5,574 nucleotides of DNA from Myxococcales bacterium. GTDB taxonomy: Bacteria; Myxococcota; Myxococcia; Myxococcales; Anaeromyxobacteraceae. The first letter of the stretch is position 1, and each line of letters begins with the position of its first letter. The notes beneath the pieces are model-generated. The model made no database searches and was not told the DNA's origin. It was given only the letters and a program-made list of their open reading frames with translations. The stretch is from NCBI GenBank assembly GCA_021784495.1, contig JAJXSQ010000168.1, forward strand, positions 1 through 5,574, in the 5' to 3' direction. The position numbers were made by a program, and so were the translations under genes. Shown here in pieces: positions 4,237-5,574 of this stretch.

Positions 4237-5574
4237 TCAGAACTGCACGTGGATCCGGCCGGTGACGACGTTCACCGGGCCGCGGGCGCTGTCGTAGGCC
4301 GGGTCGACGATGGGCTGGTAGTCGATCCCGAAGGTGATCCGGTCGGTGATCGCCCAGTCGTAGTAGACCTCCCCGAGCACCTCGGGCGCGTAGGCCAGCC
4401 GGCCGTCGCCGATGATGAAGCCGTAGCCGCCCGCCGCGAGGTAGCGGCGGTGGATGTCGGAGAGGCCGCTCACCACGATCCCCACCCCGGCCTGGTCGTC
4501 GGGGCGGCCCCAGCGCGCGCCCGACTGGACCAGCCCGAGGGCGGCGGACCGGTCGATCTCGGTGAAGGCCCAGGTCTCGTTCCGCCCGTCGTTGTAGCTG
4601 ACGCGGACGAAGGCCCCGAGGCCGCCGCCGAGCTCCTGGTTCGCGCTCGCCGCGAACCCCGCCTTGGTCCGGCCCGGGGCCCGGGTGGAGACCACGTCCG
4701 GCGCCGTCGGCGAGGCGGCGAGCGCGTCGGCGTAGCTGCCCATGGGCGCGGTGTTGAGGAAGGCGAGCGCCCGGACGGCGCCCGGGTGGCCGCCGGGCGC
4801 CACCCGCGCCTCCACCTCGCCGACCAGCCCCCGCGACCGGCCGACGTCCCACTGCAGGTCCATCCCGTTGGCCGTCTTCGGCTCGAGGAAGGCCCCGGCC
4901 CGGACCGACCACCAGTCGATCGAGAGATCGGCCGCGGCGCCGTAGGTGTACCCGTGGGTGTCGGCCGGGTAGTCGTAGGCGGCCGAGGCCCAGAGCCCCC
5001 AGCTCATGAAGCCGGTGTGCGGGTCGCTCGCCAGCGGGTTCACGTCGAAGATGTCGGTGGTGGCCATCTTCCCGACCGTGAGGGTGAGCGCGTCGCGGTC
5101 GCGGGTGACCGCGAGCTGGTTCGGGCCGCCCTCGACCCGGAGGGTGCCGCCCCCGAGCCCGAGGACCTGCCGGAGGAAGGCGCGCCCGACCGTGACCGCC
5201 GGCGTGGGATCGCCGATCCGGTAGACCTCGCCGCTCGGGAACGCGGCGACCCCGAGCGTCGAGCTGAGGCCGCGCCCGCCGGCGAGCTCCGGCTGGAGGT
5301 AGACCCCGGCGCCGCTCCAGAGCCGCGCCCCGAGGAAGAGGTCGGCGACCACCGAGGTGGCCGACTCCTCCTCCGGCCGGAGGCTGTTCTTCCCCGACCA
5401 CCGGGCGGAGAAGGCCGGGTGCCACTGGGTCGCGACCGTGGCCTGGTAGTGGACCGAGAAGCGCTCGTCCTCCGCCGGCGCCGGGGCGATCGCCACTCCC
5501 TCGCCCCCCGCCGGCGCCGCCGGGCGCTCCGGCCCGGGGCCGGAGCCGACCGGCGCGGCGATCCCGGCCGCCAC
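4237..5574 (-). CDS. OprB-family carbohydrate-selective porin, N-terminus cut by right edge
   Basis: At least 445 residues are read leftwards from the right edge to TGA at 4239-4237. The family forms outer-membrane β-barrels that pass sugars and similar small solutes. Supporting segments, numbered from the window edge, are the barrel start FSVHYQATVATQWHPAFSARWSGKNSL (39-65), DLFLGARLWSGAGVYLQPELAGGRGLS (78-104), the loop SGEVYRIGD (114-122), and VGKMATTDIFDVNPLASDPHTGFMSW (167-192) followed by YDYPADTHGYTYGAAADL, all typical of OprB-like proteins. Alternating polar and apolar strands rich in Tyr, Trp and Gly continue to the end, and the last residue is Phe (RIHVQF), the outer-membrane assembly signal. 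The first 36 or so residues are Pro/Ala/Gly-rich linker. The GTG at 5574 is probably internal, since no signal peptide is visible; that should lie just off the window. The transported substrate is unknown, and no sugar-utilisation genes are in view. Confidence 0.9.
   Translation of the reverse strand: MAAGIAAPVGSGPGPERPAAPAGGEGVAIAPAPAEDERFSVHYQATVATQWHPAFSARWSGKNSLRPEEESATSVVADLFLGARLWSGAGVYLQPELAGGRGLSSTLGVAAFPSGEVYRIGDPTPAVTVGRAFLRQVLGLGGGTLRVEGGPNQLAVTRDRDALTLTVGKMATTDIFDVNPLASDPHTGFMSWGLWASAAYDYPADTHGYTYGAAADLSIDWWSVRAGAFLEPKTANGMDLQWDVGRSRGLVGEVEARVAPGGHPGAVRALAFLNTAPMGSYADALAASPTAPDVVSTRAPGRTKAGFAASANQELGGGLGAFVRVSYNDGRNETWAFTEIDRSAALGLVQSGARWGRPDDQAGVGIVVSGLSDIHRRYLAAGGYGFIIGDGRLAYAPEVLGEVYYDWAITDRITFGIDYQPIVDPAYDSARGPVNVVTGRIHVQF

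Noticed and set aside
4112..4297. Small + strand open frame of 61 codons across the convergent gap
   Set aside because: It overlaps the ends of both neighbouring genes, has no good ribosome binding site, and its codons follow the AT-rich patch rather than coding bias.
3779..5425. Long - strand open frame of 548 codons
   Set aside because: It overlaps the porin in a different frame and runs through the MerR-family gene. Its composition is Arg/Pro/Gly-rich and repetitive, typical of high-GC shadow frames.
1..5574. Search for CRISPR arrays, tRNA or rRNA genes, transposases, and attachment sites
   Set aside because: No regularly spaced repeats, no recognisable tRNA or rRNA motifs, and no transposase or integrase motifs were seen on either strand.

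Overview
The window is very GC-rich (above 70% by eye, with G or C at most third codon positions). It is tightly packed with genes and encodes an outer-membrane porin, so the source is a Gram-negative bacterium. The base composition and the set of β-oxidation genes fit a high-GC Myxococcota or deltaproteobacterial lineage such as Anaeromyxobacter. That placement is inference; there is no rRNA or other phylogenetic marker here.

Layout. Positions 1-3455 (+ strand) hold a likely operon of four acyl-CoA genes: the C-terminal third of a 3-hydroxyacyl-CoA (3-hydroxybutyryl-CoA type) dehydrogenase, a complete enoyl-CoA hydratase, and two complete acyl-CoA dehydrogenases in tandem. The gaps between these genes are 5, 59 and 20 bases. 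The 59-base gap carries a perfect GC hairpin just before the ribosome binding site of the first acyl-CoA dehydrogenase. A 163-base gap follows (3456-3618), with a possible weak terminator hairpin and a TTGACA promoter element. Next is a MerR-family regulator (3619-4134, +) with an unusual cysteine-rich C-terminus. A 102-base convergent gap (4135-4236) contains a strikingly AT-rich patch with a small dyad. From 4237 to the right edge, on the - strand, is an OprB-family carbohydrate-selective porin whose N-terminus is cut off by the window end.

How the genes work together. The four operon genes cover three consecutive steps of short-chain β-oxidation (or its reverse): acyl-CoA to enoyl-CoA (either acyl-CoA dehydrogenase, passing electrons to an ETF not encoded here), enoyl-CoA to 3-hydroxyacyl-CoA (hydratase), and 3-hydroxyacyl-CoA to 3-ketoacyl-CoA (dehydrogenase). 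The thiolase and ETF genes would have to lie outside the window. The MerR regulator lies downstream in the same direction but appears to have its own promoter; its target is not evident. The porin converges on it and is probably a separate transcription unit.

I found no mobile element, CRISPR array, tRNA or rRNA. Most of the window is ordinary central metabolism. The points worth a second look are the regulator's paired CxC motifs, the hairpin near a ribosome binding site, the collinear acyl-CoA dehydrogenase pair with an exact 35-base shared segment, and the AT-rich island between convergent genes.
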